Positions 8,301-14,959 of a DNA stretch of 24,336 bases are shown one piece after another. Both the position numbers and the translations under genes were made by a program. Origin of the DNA: CALMUP01 sp035327305 (GTDB lineage: Bacteria; Verrucomicrobiota; Kiritimatiellia; CAIVKH01); assembly GCA_035327305.1 (NCBI GenBank), contig DAOLDL010000042.1:1-24336 (forward strand). The letters run 5' to 3'. Positions within the stretch are counted from its first letter, which is position 1. Each line of letters starts with the position of its first letter. The notes under the pieces are model-generated. The model ran no database searches. It was not told the DNA's origin and worked only from the letters and a program-made list of their open reading frames with translations.

Positions 8301-8865
8301 AGGTTTGATCCCGGTGTACCGCGTCATCATCGACAACAACGGTGTTGTCACGACGGGCACGACCACGCAGACCAGCTTTACCTATTCCGGCAATTACGGC
8401 GACAACATCAGTATTTCCATCGTGGCCGAAAACCCGAATGCGGCGTGGAGTTTCAGCGGCGCCGGACCGTCCAGTCAGACGGTGGCGCTTCTTGATCCGG
8501 AGGGTGATGAGGATGAAGACGGCCTGCCGAATTGGGCGGAGGTAATTGCCGGCACGGACCTGTTCGACGCCAGCTCGGTGTTTGTTGTCGAGCAGGTATC
8601 CGATGACAGCGGCAACAACCATCGCCGGATCACGGTCGCCACCGAGCCGGGTCGATTGTACACGATTTACTTCGCTGATGGAACGTGGAACGATAGTATG
8701 TCGTGGTCGACGTTTGCCAATCTTGCCAACGGGATTGGAACCTGGCTGGAAACCAATACCGTTTCCGCGTCCCGCACCTTTGTCGATGATGAAAGCGCCG
8801 ATACAACCGGTGGCGCTCCGGCGGGGGGTGTCCGCAATTACCGGTTCAACGTCGAGGCGCCATAA
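5344..8865 (+). CDS. Secreted GH13 alpha-amylase-family glycoside hydrolase, multidomain
   Basis: The 1173-residue product starts with a signal peptide (basic n-region, hydrophobic LHGVVAAMALWGF, likely cut after SKA near residue 33). Two similar Ig-like beta domains follow (about 40-170 and 186-325). The catalytic barrel (about 335-810) has all GH13 signatures: MLDAAFNH (D483, N487, H488), GIDGLRCDF with nucleophile D633, MAE with acid/base E662, and SHDE with D721. A beta C-domain, an Fn3-like domain (about 952-1050) and a calcium-type repeat DPEGDEDEDGLPNWAE (1051-1066) come next, then a final beta domain. Known: GH13 enzymes hydrolyse or rearrange alpha-glucans by a retaining mechanism; the exact substrate cannot be read here. 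It probably acts outside the cytoplasm. No sorting signal such as PEP-CTERM is seen. It converges on the response regulator gene with only 13 bp between stop codons. Confidence 0.9.
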   Translation: MNSKSKLLSTRPRSTWLHGVVAAMALWGFSSKADWGIWDAGVFLNINSTNLVYTNAVAFNGAFLGNFLTVSNHTLVLKGGEIKTFKNSGSDVTGGNMYYRIYPIDTAPGAFTSRNLPFFANLGGGDQVWQVITNNINVLAGLTKPGTYRIQVYFSADGTVPNETRFFSNMGANYTATFNWNIPVLTVNGINANYTTTKFFADEVAGDSFPVEIVFWPNAATNITNVEIFSNLNRRDLATLVWTNADGIVTEEGIFPRPGNTISAADQNYYFRAYPMNTNVLNQRYSLTLPAEKTGAYRLSARYKMQGNTNWFWYTDTAMGRRDHAIVVSPITSRDIVMYEVNTLNIKATGTLESQRSTFVDLWDGPGSDPTKPAWNLDYVRNLGVNWLWFQPVHPYGVDGRHLSAADINDRAPGSGATTWLWNGGSPSEDVNYAFQLGSPYAVKNFWEIEPRMSKANTRPAAMTEFTNFVEAADQAGVSIMLDAAFNHTSWDTELGELGVQLFATNSTPTTEIRNVEARFFSRDGNYALRATSAGDIAPAPDRFDFGKWLDVKDVFFGRYAALVPTAGESGRYLNEEDWFDYTKDGPGYFDQITQNVWKYFGAYVPYWLEKTGYPAGTNPTNIHLGIDGLRCDFGQGLPPQAWEYIINRARSIKWNFVFMAETLDGGAPPYRSNRHFDILNENILFAMKGAGQTTDYRSIFEDRRNAFGQGLVLLNTVSHDEDNYDDPWQAFIRYALCSSIDGAPMIFPGQELGISTFFGYDLMEKNFGKYIPHFKTWNSMMPLWSDTDFGNDQLYPAYAAVGRARNNSPALRSSLRWFINQTGSGDPQQSIFSVAKYETPNASPAVQDVVFAFVNLNRNSGQQGNFNVNIEQNGSNLFGIKNGRTYNVRNIAAYNGQIPDRDLIWLWNPSRTGADILGSGIYVTNNPVPSTAGAWTTHPYEAQFLKLYDVTAPPAPTSTPVHVPGTTFVLGTNATFSWGAVVDPEGLIPVYRVIIDNNGVVTTGTTTQTSFTYSGNYGDNISISIVAENPNAAWSFSGAGPSSQTVALLDPEGDEDEDGLPNWAEVIAGTDLFDASSVFVVEQVSDDSGNNHRRITVATEPGRLYTIYFADGTWNDSMSWSTFANLANGIGTWLETNTVSASRTFVDDESADTTGGAPAGGVRNYRFNVEAP

Positions 8866-8878
8866 TCGGGGGCGGAGG

Positions 8879-9559
8879 TTACGACTCGCTTTTCTGCTTG
8901 AGCCAGGCCATGGCGGATTGCAGGAGGGCGCGTCCGTCTTTCACCCCCAGCTTGGTTTTGATGTTTTCGCGGTGGGCGGCCACGGTTTTTGGGCTGATGC
9001 CGAGTTTCGGCGCGATGTCACGTGTATTCATGCCCGCGCCAATCATTTCGTAAATCTGCAACTCACGATCGGAAAGATTGGATAACTCGGTTTTTCCGTC
9101 AGCGATGTGATTGGAGGCAAATTTTTTCAAAAGTCGAATGTTCATTTTTCGGCTGACGTAAACTTCGCCGCACAGGATGGTGCGGATGGCGTCGAGAAAT
9201 TCTTCGGTGGCCGACGACTTCATGATATAGCCGCTTGCGCCGGCTTTTATACAGCGTTCGGCGTACAGGTCTTCCTCCTGCATGGAAATAACAAGGAAGG
9301 GGGTTTCCGGATAAAGCGCTTTGGATGATTTGATGAGATCAAGTCCATTGCCTTCACGCAATGTCAGATCGACCACGACCAGATCGGGATTGTTTTTGCC
9401 TATGCAGGCGAGGGCGGCGGTTGCCGAATCAGCTTCCCCGCACACTTCGAGGTCGGCTTCGCGGTTGATAAGAGCGACAAAGCCGTCGCGCACCACTTTG
9501 TGGTCTTCAACCACGAGAAGGCGTGATTTGCGGTTTACAGATGGTGTGGTCCCGGTCAT
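8879..9559 (-). CDS. NarL/LuxR-family response regulator
   Basis: The 226-residue protein has an N-terminal receiver domain with the acidic pair E18-D19, phosphoacceptor D64 in PDLVVVDLT, S92 and the conserved K114. The C-terminal LuxR-type helix-turn-helix (LSDRELQIYEMIGAGMNTRDIA, then LGISPKTVAAHRENIKTKLG) spans about 157-215. Known: the cognate kinase phosphorylates D64, which promotes DNA binding and transcription control. It follows the kinase gene by 44 bp on the same strand, so the two form one operon. No clear Shine-Dalgarno sequence precedes the ATG. Its regulon is unknown; the divergent pyrimidine operon and the neighbouring GH13 gene are candidates by position only. Confidence 0.93.
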   Translation of the reverse strand: MTGTTPSVNRKSRLLVVEDHKVVRDGFVALINREADLEVCGEADSATAALACIGKNNPDLVVVDLTLREGNGLDLIKSSKALYPETPFLVISMQEEDLYAERCIKAGASGYIMKSSATEEFLDAIRTILCGEVYVSRKMNIRLLKKFASNHIADGKTELSNLSDRELQIYEMIGAGMNTRDIAPKLGISPKTVAAHRENIKTKLGVKDGRALLQSAMAWLKQKSES

Positions 9560-9603
9560 GGCGGCATATTAATGACATTTTACGTTGATGAAAAGGGTGG
9601 AGG

Positions 9604-11046
9604 TTATCCGTTGATGTCTGGATCATCCTTGAGTTTGATACTGCACTTGACCATCATTCCATTGTTGGGGGCGGGAAGTATGGACAGTGTTCCGCCGATG
9701 ACTTTTGCGCGGTATTTCATAAAGCGCATACCGCGCCCTTCCTCCGGTAAATGATCGATGACCGGTCCGTTTCCGTCGTTGATTACCACCAGGTTTATCC
9801 AGCCGTCCTCTCGATTCAAATATATGGAAATATGTTTTGGCTTTGCATGGCGGATGGCATTGTTTACGGCTTCTTGCGCAATTCGATATAAGTGCGAAGC
9901 CATTATTTTTTCCAGGCTTTCCGTTTCCGCGGTATATTCCACCGAACAGTCTATGTAAAAAATATCCCGCGTGCTTTGCGCGAGGGTTTCCAGCGCCATG
10001 GGCAGACCGTGCTGAAGCTCCAGCGGGTCAAGTCCCCGGGCCAGCGATCTGGCTTGTGCATTGGCCTGGTTGGCAAGTTGCACGATTTCCGATGCCAGTT
10101 GAGGGTCGGGGAGGGTTTTGTCGATAAGCATTCCTTCGATCAGCTTGGCTTTGTAGGCAAGACCGGTCATGATCTGGCCGAGGCCGTCATGGATGTCGCG
10201 GGCGATTCGCTCCTGGGTATGCTCGGTGTTTGACAAAACCTCCTCTTCCATGAGGCGTTGTTCGGTGATGTCGCGACCGACGGCATAGATACAGGACAGT
10301 TCAATGTGGGATGCGACATTCCAATTTATCAACCGGTAGGTGCCGTCTTTGCGGCGGAAGCGATTTTCAAACTCAACCAAATCCTTTCCCTGCTTCATTT
10401 CTTCAACCGCGGCCATGGATTTGGATATATCATCCGGGTGCACAAATGTAAGGTACGAATGCCCTTCGACCTCGTCGCGATCAAGGTCCAGGGTTTTAAG
10501 AAAGGCGCTGTTGACCATGATGATCCGGGTTTCATAGTCGGCGATTCCCAGAAGATCGGTCGATTGCGAGAAGAATAACTTGAATTTACTTTCCGCCCTG
10601 TTAACGGCGTGGATTTGTTGTTCCAGCGCCGCTTGCGAGGCGGAATTTCTTTCCATCAATTTGACAAATGCGCGAGACAGCTTTCCGATTTCGTCCTGTG
10701 CATCCGTTTGTAATTCGCTGAATTTGGTGCATTGTCCTTCCGCCAGGCGTTCTGCAGTACGGGTGAGGCGATCAATCGGTTGAATCATGCGCTGGGTTAT
10801 GAGCAGTGTGATGATCACGCCGATTATGATGATTAACAGGGATGCATGGACGGAGCTTTGAATGTGTTGTTTTATTTCGTTGTCCCCGGCGGTTAACGTC
10901 GCATGATTGTTTCCCGAAGTTTGGCTGTAAAAGTAAACCTCATCCTGGACGTGCACGTAAGTCAGGGTCGCGGCCATGGTGATCATAAGCCCAAGCATGA
11001 TCGTCAATAGCTTGAAACGAATGCTTTTATTCTTGCTGAATATCAT
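9604..11046 (-). CDS. Membrane PAS-domain sensor histidine kinase (NarX/DesK-type)
   Basis: From the ATG at 11046 the protein is 480 residues. It has a transmembrane helix near 13-33, a short periplasmic stretch of about 35 residues, a second helix (LLIIIIGVIITLLI, about 70-84), HAMP (88-140) and a PAS domain (about 145-260) ending in the typical DITEQ. The HisKA_3 dimerisation helix carries the phosphorylated H286 in RDIHDGLGQ. The ATPase domain has the N-box EAVNNAIRHA (392-401) and a glycine loop EEGRGMRF. The frame stays open upstream to 11106, where a TTG-ATG pair occurs, but no Shine-Dalgarno sequence lies there. The 11046 start has GGGA nearby and puts the first helix at the usual distance. 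Known: HisKA_3 kinases pair with NarL-type regulators, which is the gene that follows. The small periplasmic loop suggests sensing through the PAS or membrane part; the signal is unknown. Confidence 0.92.
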   Translation of the reverse strand: MIFSKNKSIRFKLLTIMLGLMITMAATLTYVHVQDEVYFYSQTSGNNHATLTAGDNEIKQHIQSSVHASLLIIIIGVIITLLITQRMIQPIDRLTRTAERLAEGQCTKFSELQTDAQDEIGKLSRAFVKLMERNSASQAALEQQIHAVNRAESKFKLFFSQSTDLLGIADYETRIIMVNSAFLKTLDLDRDEVEGHSYLTFVHPDDISKSMAAVEEMKQGKDLVEFENRFRRKDGTYRLINWNVASHIELSCIYAVGRDITEQRLMEEEVLSNTEHTQERIARDIHDGLGQIMTGLAYKAKLIEGMLIDKTLPDPQLASEIVQLANQANAQARSLARGLDPLELQHGLPMALETLAQSTRDIFYIDCSVEYTAETESLEKIMASHLYRIAQEAVNNAIRHAKPKHISIYLNREDGWINLVVINDGNGPVIDHLPEEGRGMRFMKYRAKVIGGTLSILPAPNNGMMVKCSIKLKDDPDING

Positions 11047-11210
11047 ACGATCCCGTTGGCGGTACGTGTGAACAGGGGTGCGATGTATGAGGTGTCCCGG
11101 CATCAAAAAGCTTGATTAAAATCGAACTCATGACCCCATCTTACTCTTTATATCCCGGATTACGAATAGGATTACGGGTGTAATGGGGGGGAAGAAGGCG
11201 ATGAACAACG

Positions 11211-11317
11211 GTATTAAAAACCCCGCATCCGGCCGGCCAGTGTGTCGTCATGGGTTATTTGACATCTTGGTTTCGCACCTTGTGGGTGTGGGGGAAGGGT
11301 GCGGACCGGATGCGGGG
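11211..11317 (-). terminator. Large structured terminator after the TPR gene
   Basis: The 12-bp arms CCCCGCATCCGG (11221-11232) and CCGGATGCGGGG (11306-11317) are perfectly complementary. On the minus strand the stem closes just before TTTTT (11220-11216), the hallmark of an intrinsic terminator, and it begins 11 nt past the stop codon of the TPR gene. The 73-nt interior is not empty: it can form CGCACC/GGTGCG (6 bp, with TT/AA beyond) and a weaker CCA/TGG plus GTCA/TGAC hairpin, giving a possible three-way junction. The interior may be a small structured RNA. The rest of the 282-bp gap (to 11047) shows nothing else recognisable. Confidence 0.5.
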
Positions 11318-11328
11318 AATGGATAATC

Positions 11329-11538
11329 TTAAACGTGCTGTTCGGTCATGCCCGCATTTTCCGCAGGCAAATAGCGAGCCATGTCCATGATCAGAACGGC
11401 CTCCTGATGTTCGTCCAGTTGACGGTAACATTCCGCTATCTGCTCGTATAATTTGCGCGACGGAAATTTTTCCGCGAGCTTGGTCAACTCCCTCAAAGTT
11501 GCCTCCCATTCGGATTTCCCGGCAGTGTTGTCATTCAT
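11329..11538 (-). CDS. Small single-TPR protein (69 aa)
   Basis: The ATG at 11538 is chosen because a strong Shine-Dalgarno AAGGAGG lies at 11557-11551, 12 nt upstream. The frame is open further upstream to 11667, but that extension is not protein-like. The protein (MNDNTAGKSEWEATLRELTK...) has one tetratricopeptide-like helix pair at about residues 30-59 (LYEQIAECYRQLDEHQEAV), matching the TPR pattern of small/large residues and the A-x(6)-Y/A spacing. No signal peptide or enzyme motif is seen. It is on the same strand as the kinase/regulator pair but is followed by a terminator, so it is probably its own transcription unit. A protein-protein adaptor role is possible; the function is unknown. 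Confidence 0.65.
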   Translation of the reverse strand: MNDNTAGKSEWEATLRELTKLAEKFPSRKLYEQIAECYRQLDEHQEAVLIMDMARYLPAENAGMTEQHV

Positions 11539-11964
11539 TTTTGGACCCAACCTCCTTGGCGCGCCGGCAAATTCGACTGAAAGCTGATTTCTTTCGATTA
11601 CGCCGATGCAACACGCGAATAGATTGAGGCAGGATTTGGTTTTTGAAAATCGGCAATGCCGTCGCATTTTTTGATAGGAATTTAACCTAGCGCAAAAAAT
11701 TTAAAGACCACCACATAATGAGTTGTTTATACGTTTTAGCGGCATGGAAGTTTCGATATTGTGTGTCCTGTGATGCCGGACAAAATATGCGTGATTGGTT
11801 CATGGATAGACAAATATCGTCTTTTCCCCGATTTTCAATTGACGGTTTTATGCAGTCACCGCAATACTATATCTAGTGCAACGAAATGTTGTTAAAATCG
11901 GCGATTGTGGTGTAAGCCCGACCGGTATCAACCGGCCAGACTGTGCAAGGAGTTTAACTTGAGT
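11539..11964. promoter_or_regulatory. Divergent intergenic region controlling the TPR gene and the pyrimidine operon
   Basis: This 426-bp gap has no convincing gene. Seen on the plus side: TTGACG at 11839-11844, followed by AATACT (11863-11868, spacer 18) or TACTAT (11865-11870, spacer 20), giving a candidate operon promoter with an ~88-nt leader. Within the leader lie a palindrome AATCG-G-CGATT (11896-11906), a small hairpin CCGGT-ATCA-ACCGG (11922-11935) and the Shine-Dalgarno AAGGAG (11947-11952). The word AAAATCGGC occurs twice (11646-11654 and 11894-11902). A hairpin-like stretch, AAAAT-CGGC...GCCG...ATTTTTT, spans 11646-11672. No regulator site can be named with confidence. Confidence 0.4.
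11551..11557 (-). promoter_or_regulatory. Shine-Dalgarno deciding the TPR start
   Basis: AAGGAGG on the minus strand, 12 nt before ATG 11538. It is the only strong ribosome-binding site in the frame and therefore sets the start, shortening the open frame from 112 to 69 residues. Confidence 0.6.
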
Positions 11965-13485
11965 ATGTCTGAATTGGAATCCGACCTGTCTCCTTCCGAA
12001 TTGACCGCCGTAGAAGCAAGCGCATTATTTAATCGAGATCTCGCACCAATTCCCAGCAATGCCCGTCGCTGGAAAATGGTGGACATTGCGCACTTGTGGG
12101 TCGGCATGTCGGTTTGTATTCCCACCTATATGTTGGCCAGTGGATTGATTGCCGCAGGCATGAATTGGTGGCAGGCCATTATTACCGTATCGCTCGGCAA
12201 CCTGATCGTTTTGATTCCCATGATTCTCAACGGGCACGCCGGAACGAAGTACGGCATCACCTTTCCCGTTTTTGCGCGCGCGTCGTTTGGCGTTCATGGC
12301 ACACATATTGCATCGGTCTTGCGGGCGGTTGTCGCTTGCGGATGGTTCGGAATACAAACGTGGATCGGGGGGTCTGCTATCTATGAGCTGGCCCGCCTGC
12401 AATGGCCGGGCATATCTGAAACTGCGGTAATCGCGCTATTCAGCAACGACTATATCAGCGTGAACGTCGCGCAGTTTATCTGCTTCCTGGTTTTCTGGGC
12501 CATAAACATCGCGATTTTCTGGCGCGGCATGGAAAGTATCCGGCATGTTGAAAATTGGGGCGCGCCGCTTTTGATCGGCCTCGGAGTGGCGTTGTTGGTC
12601 TGGGCGTACATCAATGCCGATGGGTTTGGGCCGATGTTGTCGCAACCGGATAAGTTCGAAACGCGCGCGGATTTCTGGAAAGTGTTTTTCCCAAGCCTTA
12701 CGGCAATGGTTGGATTCTGGGCCACGCTGTCCCTGAATATTCCCGATTTTACCCGCGAAGCGCGCAGTCAACGCGATCAGATGGTCGGTCAGTTTCTCGG
12801 ATTGAATACAACCATGCCGTTTTACGCATTTGTCGGCGTGGCGGTGACCAGCGCCACCGTGGTGATATTCGGCGAGGCGATTTGGGATCCGGTGCAGTTG
12901 CTCGCCCGGTTTGACAGCGTCGGCCTGATGATTGTCTCGATGTTTGCATTGACGCTGGCAACGCTGACCACCAATCTCGCGGCAAACGTGGTGGCGCCAT
13001 CCACGGCCTTTTCAAACTTTCTGCCCCGTGCAATCAGTTTGCGGGTCGGTGGGGTTATTACCGGCATCATTGGCATTCTGATGCAACCGTGGAAACTGGT
13101 CGCGGATCCCGAGGGCTACATCTTCACCTGGCTGATCGGCTACTCCGGTTTGCTCGGCCCGATCGGCGGGATTCTGGTGTGCGACTATTTCCTGATTCGC
13201 CGCACCAAATTGAATTTGCCGGCATTGTATGACGCCAAGGGCGTTTACAAGTATACGGCGGGCATCAATCCCGCCGCCATAATCGCACTCGTGGTGGCGA
13301 TTCTACCCAACATTCCCGGATTTCTCACGCAAATAGACAAGGCCGAGGCCGGGCCGTTCTGGACGGGAATTTACAACTACGCCTGGTTCAACGGATTCTT
13401 TATCGCCATGGCGGTTTATTTCATTTTGATGAAGGCGGGCGCGGGAAATCGAGAGCGCACGCAATTCCGCCGGACCGATGATTGA
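11965..13485 (+). CDS. NCS1-family nucleobase:cation symporter (probable uracil/thymine importer)
   Basis: The 506-residue, very hydrophobic protein has about 12 membrane helices. Family landmarks include GNLIVLIPMILNGHAGTKYG, the substrate-binding segment GWFGIQTWIGG (W127 and Q131, at the same W-x3-Q spacing as W117/Q121 of Mhp1), NIPDFTRE, and the Asn-containing LTTNLAANVVAPSTAFSNF. Known: NCS1 carriers move nucleobases, hydantoins or allantoin with Na+ or H+ across the inner membrane. As first gene of an operon for pyrimidine breakdown, its likely cargo is uracil/thymine, possibly dihydropyrimidines; this specificity is inferred from context. The start is ambiguous: AAGGAG is 6 nt before TTG 11959 and 12 nt before ATG 11965. 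The ATG is given here; the TTG would add two residues. Confidence 0.9.
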   Translation: MSELESDLSPSELTAVEASALFNRDLAPIPSNARRWKMVDIAHLWVGMSVCIPTYMLASGLIAAGMNWWQAIITVSLGNLIVLIPMILNGHAGTKYGITFPVFARASFGVHGTHIASVLRAVVACGWFGIQTWIGGSAIYELARLQWPGISETAVIALFSNDYISVNVAQFICFLVFWAINIAIFWRGMESIRHVENWGAPLLIGLGVALLVWAYINADGFGPMLSQPDKFETRADFWKVFFPSLTAMVGFWATLSLNIPDFTREARSQRDQMVGQFLGLNTTMPFYAFVGVAVTSATVVIFGEAIWDPVQLLARFDSVGLMIVSMFALTLATLTTNLAANVVAPSTAFSNFLPRAISLRVGGVITGIIGILMQPWKLVADPEGYIFTWLIGYSGLLGPIGGILVCDYFLIRRTKLNLPALYDAKGVYKYTAGINPAAIIALVVAILPNIPGFLTQIDKAEAGPFWTGIYNYAWFNGFFIAMAVYFILMKAGAGNRERTQFRRTDD

Positions 13486-13534
13486 TTGCAATGTAAAACA
13501 ACGTGAATGCAAAGAAAAAATAAAGAGAAATCCT

Positions 13535-14872
13535 ATGAATCCAAACCTGCCGCCGACCAACTATAAACCCAAACCTTATTCGGGATTGTCCTTTGACGAA
13601 ACCATGAAATTGCGCAAGGCGCATTTGTCGCCGGGGTTGTTCCTTTACTACAAAAACCCGATCATGATCGTGGAAGGCAAGATGCAGTATGTATGGGATG
13701 AAAAGGGGCGTCGCTATCTCGATATGTTTGGCGGCATCGTAACGGTCAGCGTCGGGCATGCCCATCCGGAAGTTGTTGCCGCCGCCGATGAGCAGATGAA
13801 AACCATCTCGCACACGACCACCATTTACATGAATGAGGTCATCTGCAAATACGCAAAAGAATTGACGGATAAATTGCCGGGCGACCTGAAGGTTTGCTAT
13901 TTCGTGAACTCCGGTTCGGAAGCCAATGACCTCGCCTTGCTGATGGCGCGGTTGTACACCGGCAATTACGATGTGCTTGCCTTGCGCAACTCCTATCACG
14001 GCGGTGTCGCCTCCACAATGGGATTGACGTCCCACAGCACATGGAAGTTCAATTATCCGCATAGCTTCGGCGTGCATCACGCCGTGCAGGCCGATCCTTA
14101 CCGCGGTCGCTGGGGACGTGATGATCCTGAAGCCGGCGCCAAATATGCCAGCGAAATCAAGGATTTGATCGACTTCGGAACGCCGGGAAAAGTAGCCGGA
14201 TTTTTCGCCGAATCCATCCAGGGTGTCGGCGGCGTGGTCATCTTCCCCGACAACTACCTCAAACACGCCTATCAGACCGTGCGTGATGCAGGCGGCATAT
14301 GCATTGCCGACGAGGTGCAGGCGGGTTTTGGTCGAACCGGTGAAAAGTACTGGGGCTTCGAGACCCAGGGCGTGGTGCCGGATATCGTTACCATGGCCAA
14401 GAGCATCGGCAACGGCGCTCCATTGGCCGCAGTGGTGACGACGCCGAAAATTGCCGCCACGCTTGCCCAACGCATTCACTTCAATACGTTCGGGGGAAAT
14501 CCCATTTCGTGTGCTATTGGCCGCAAAGTGCTCGAGATAATCGATCGCGAAGGCTACCAGCAACGCTGTACAGTGCTGGGTGAACGTTTGCTCGCCGGCA
14601 TGAAAAAGTTGATGGCCAAATACGAAGTGATTGGAGACGTTCGTGGCAAGGGGCTTATGGTGGCGTTGGAGATGGTTAAAGACCGTGCGACCAAGGAGCC
14701 TGATCGCGACACCACCGCGCGCGTGTTCGAGCGCGTGAAGGAGTTGGGTGTGCTGATCGGCAAAGGCGGATTGTACGGCAACATCATTCGCATTACGCCT
14801 CCCATGTGCATCAGCGAAGCTGACGTGGACTACACATTGGATGTGCTCGATCAAGCGTATTCGGAAAAATAA
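13535..14872 (+). CDS. AGXT2-like class III PLP aminotransferase (3-aminoisobutyrate/beta-alanine:pyruvate)
   Basis: The 445-residue class III aminotransferase has NSGSEAND (125-132) for cofactor phosphate binding, IADEVQAGFGRTG with D259 that contacts the PLP ring nitrogen, and TMAKSIGNG with K289 as the Schiff-base lysine. The stretch KYWGFETQGVVPDIVTMAKS closely resembles animal mitochondrial AGXT2, which transaminates (R)-3-aminoisobutyrate, beta-alanine and alanine with pyruvate or glyoxylate. Proposed role: 3-aminoisobutyrate + pyruvate to methylmalonate semialdehyde + alanine, and beta-alanine to malonate semialdehyde. The start at 13535 begins MNPNLPPTNYKPKP, as in the family; the open frame extends 19 codons upstream without protein character. 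It lies 49 bp after the transporter, followed by alanine dehydrogenase, which would recycle the product alanine. Confidence 0.92.
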   Translation: MNPNLPPTNYKPKPYSGLSFDETMKLRKAHLSPGLFLYYKNPIMIVEGKMQYVWDEKGRRYLDMFGGIVTVSVGHAHPEVVAAADEQMKTISHTTTIYMNEVICKYAKELTDKLPGDLKVCYFVNSGSEANDLALLMARLYTGNYDVLALRNSYHGGVASTMGLTSHSTWKFNYPHSFGVHHAVQADPYRGRWGRDDPEAGAKYASEIKDLIDFGTPGKVAGFFAESIQGVGGVVIFPDNYLKHAYQTVRDAGGICIADEVQAGFGRTGEKYWGFETQGVVPDIVTMAKSIGNGAPLAAVVTTPKIAATLAQRIHFNTFGGNPISCAIGRKVLEIIDREGYQQRCTVLGERLLAGMKKLMAKYEVIGDVRGKGLMVALEMVKDRATKEPDRDTTARVFERVKELGVLIGKGGLYGNIIRITPPMCISEADVDYTLDVLDQAYSEK

Positions 14873-14879
14873 AAAACCA

Positions 14880-14941
14880 CAGATCACACAGAGGGCGGAA
14901 GATCGCGAGATTTCTTCCATCTGCGAAATCTGTGTTATCTG
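14880..14941. repeat. CACAGAT-type intergenic inverted repeat
   Basis: The arms 14880-14892 (CAGATCACACAGA) and 14929-14941 (TCTGTGTTATCTG) pair with one mismatch. Inside them GGAAGA (14897-14902) pairs with TCTTCC (14913-14918). It fills the gap between the aminotransferase and ald. The wording (ACAGAT, CACACAGA, ATCTGTG) looks like a dispersed intergenic repeat rather than a terminator, as there is no T-tract right after the stem. Confidence 0.5.
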
Positions 14942-14959
14942 CGATTAAAAAAGGAAGTT

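Noticed and set aside
11047..11106. Longer N terminus of the histidine kinase starting at TTG 11106 or ATG 11103
   Set aside because: No Shine-Dalgarno sequence there, the start lies in a small ATCAA/TTGAT inverted repeat, and the extra 20 residues push the first membrane helix away from the N terminus.
11871..11964. Possible riboswitch in the leader of the NCS1 transporter gene
   Set aside because: Only a 5-bp CCGGT/ACCGG hairpin and a short palindrome are visible; no known aptamer core could be recognised and the leader is short.
13421..14920. A 499-codon minus-strand open frame antisense to the aminotransferase
   Set aside because: It mirrors the codon pattern of the plus-strand gene, has no domain signature, and the plus strand encodes a complete class III aminotransferase with all catalytic residues.
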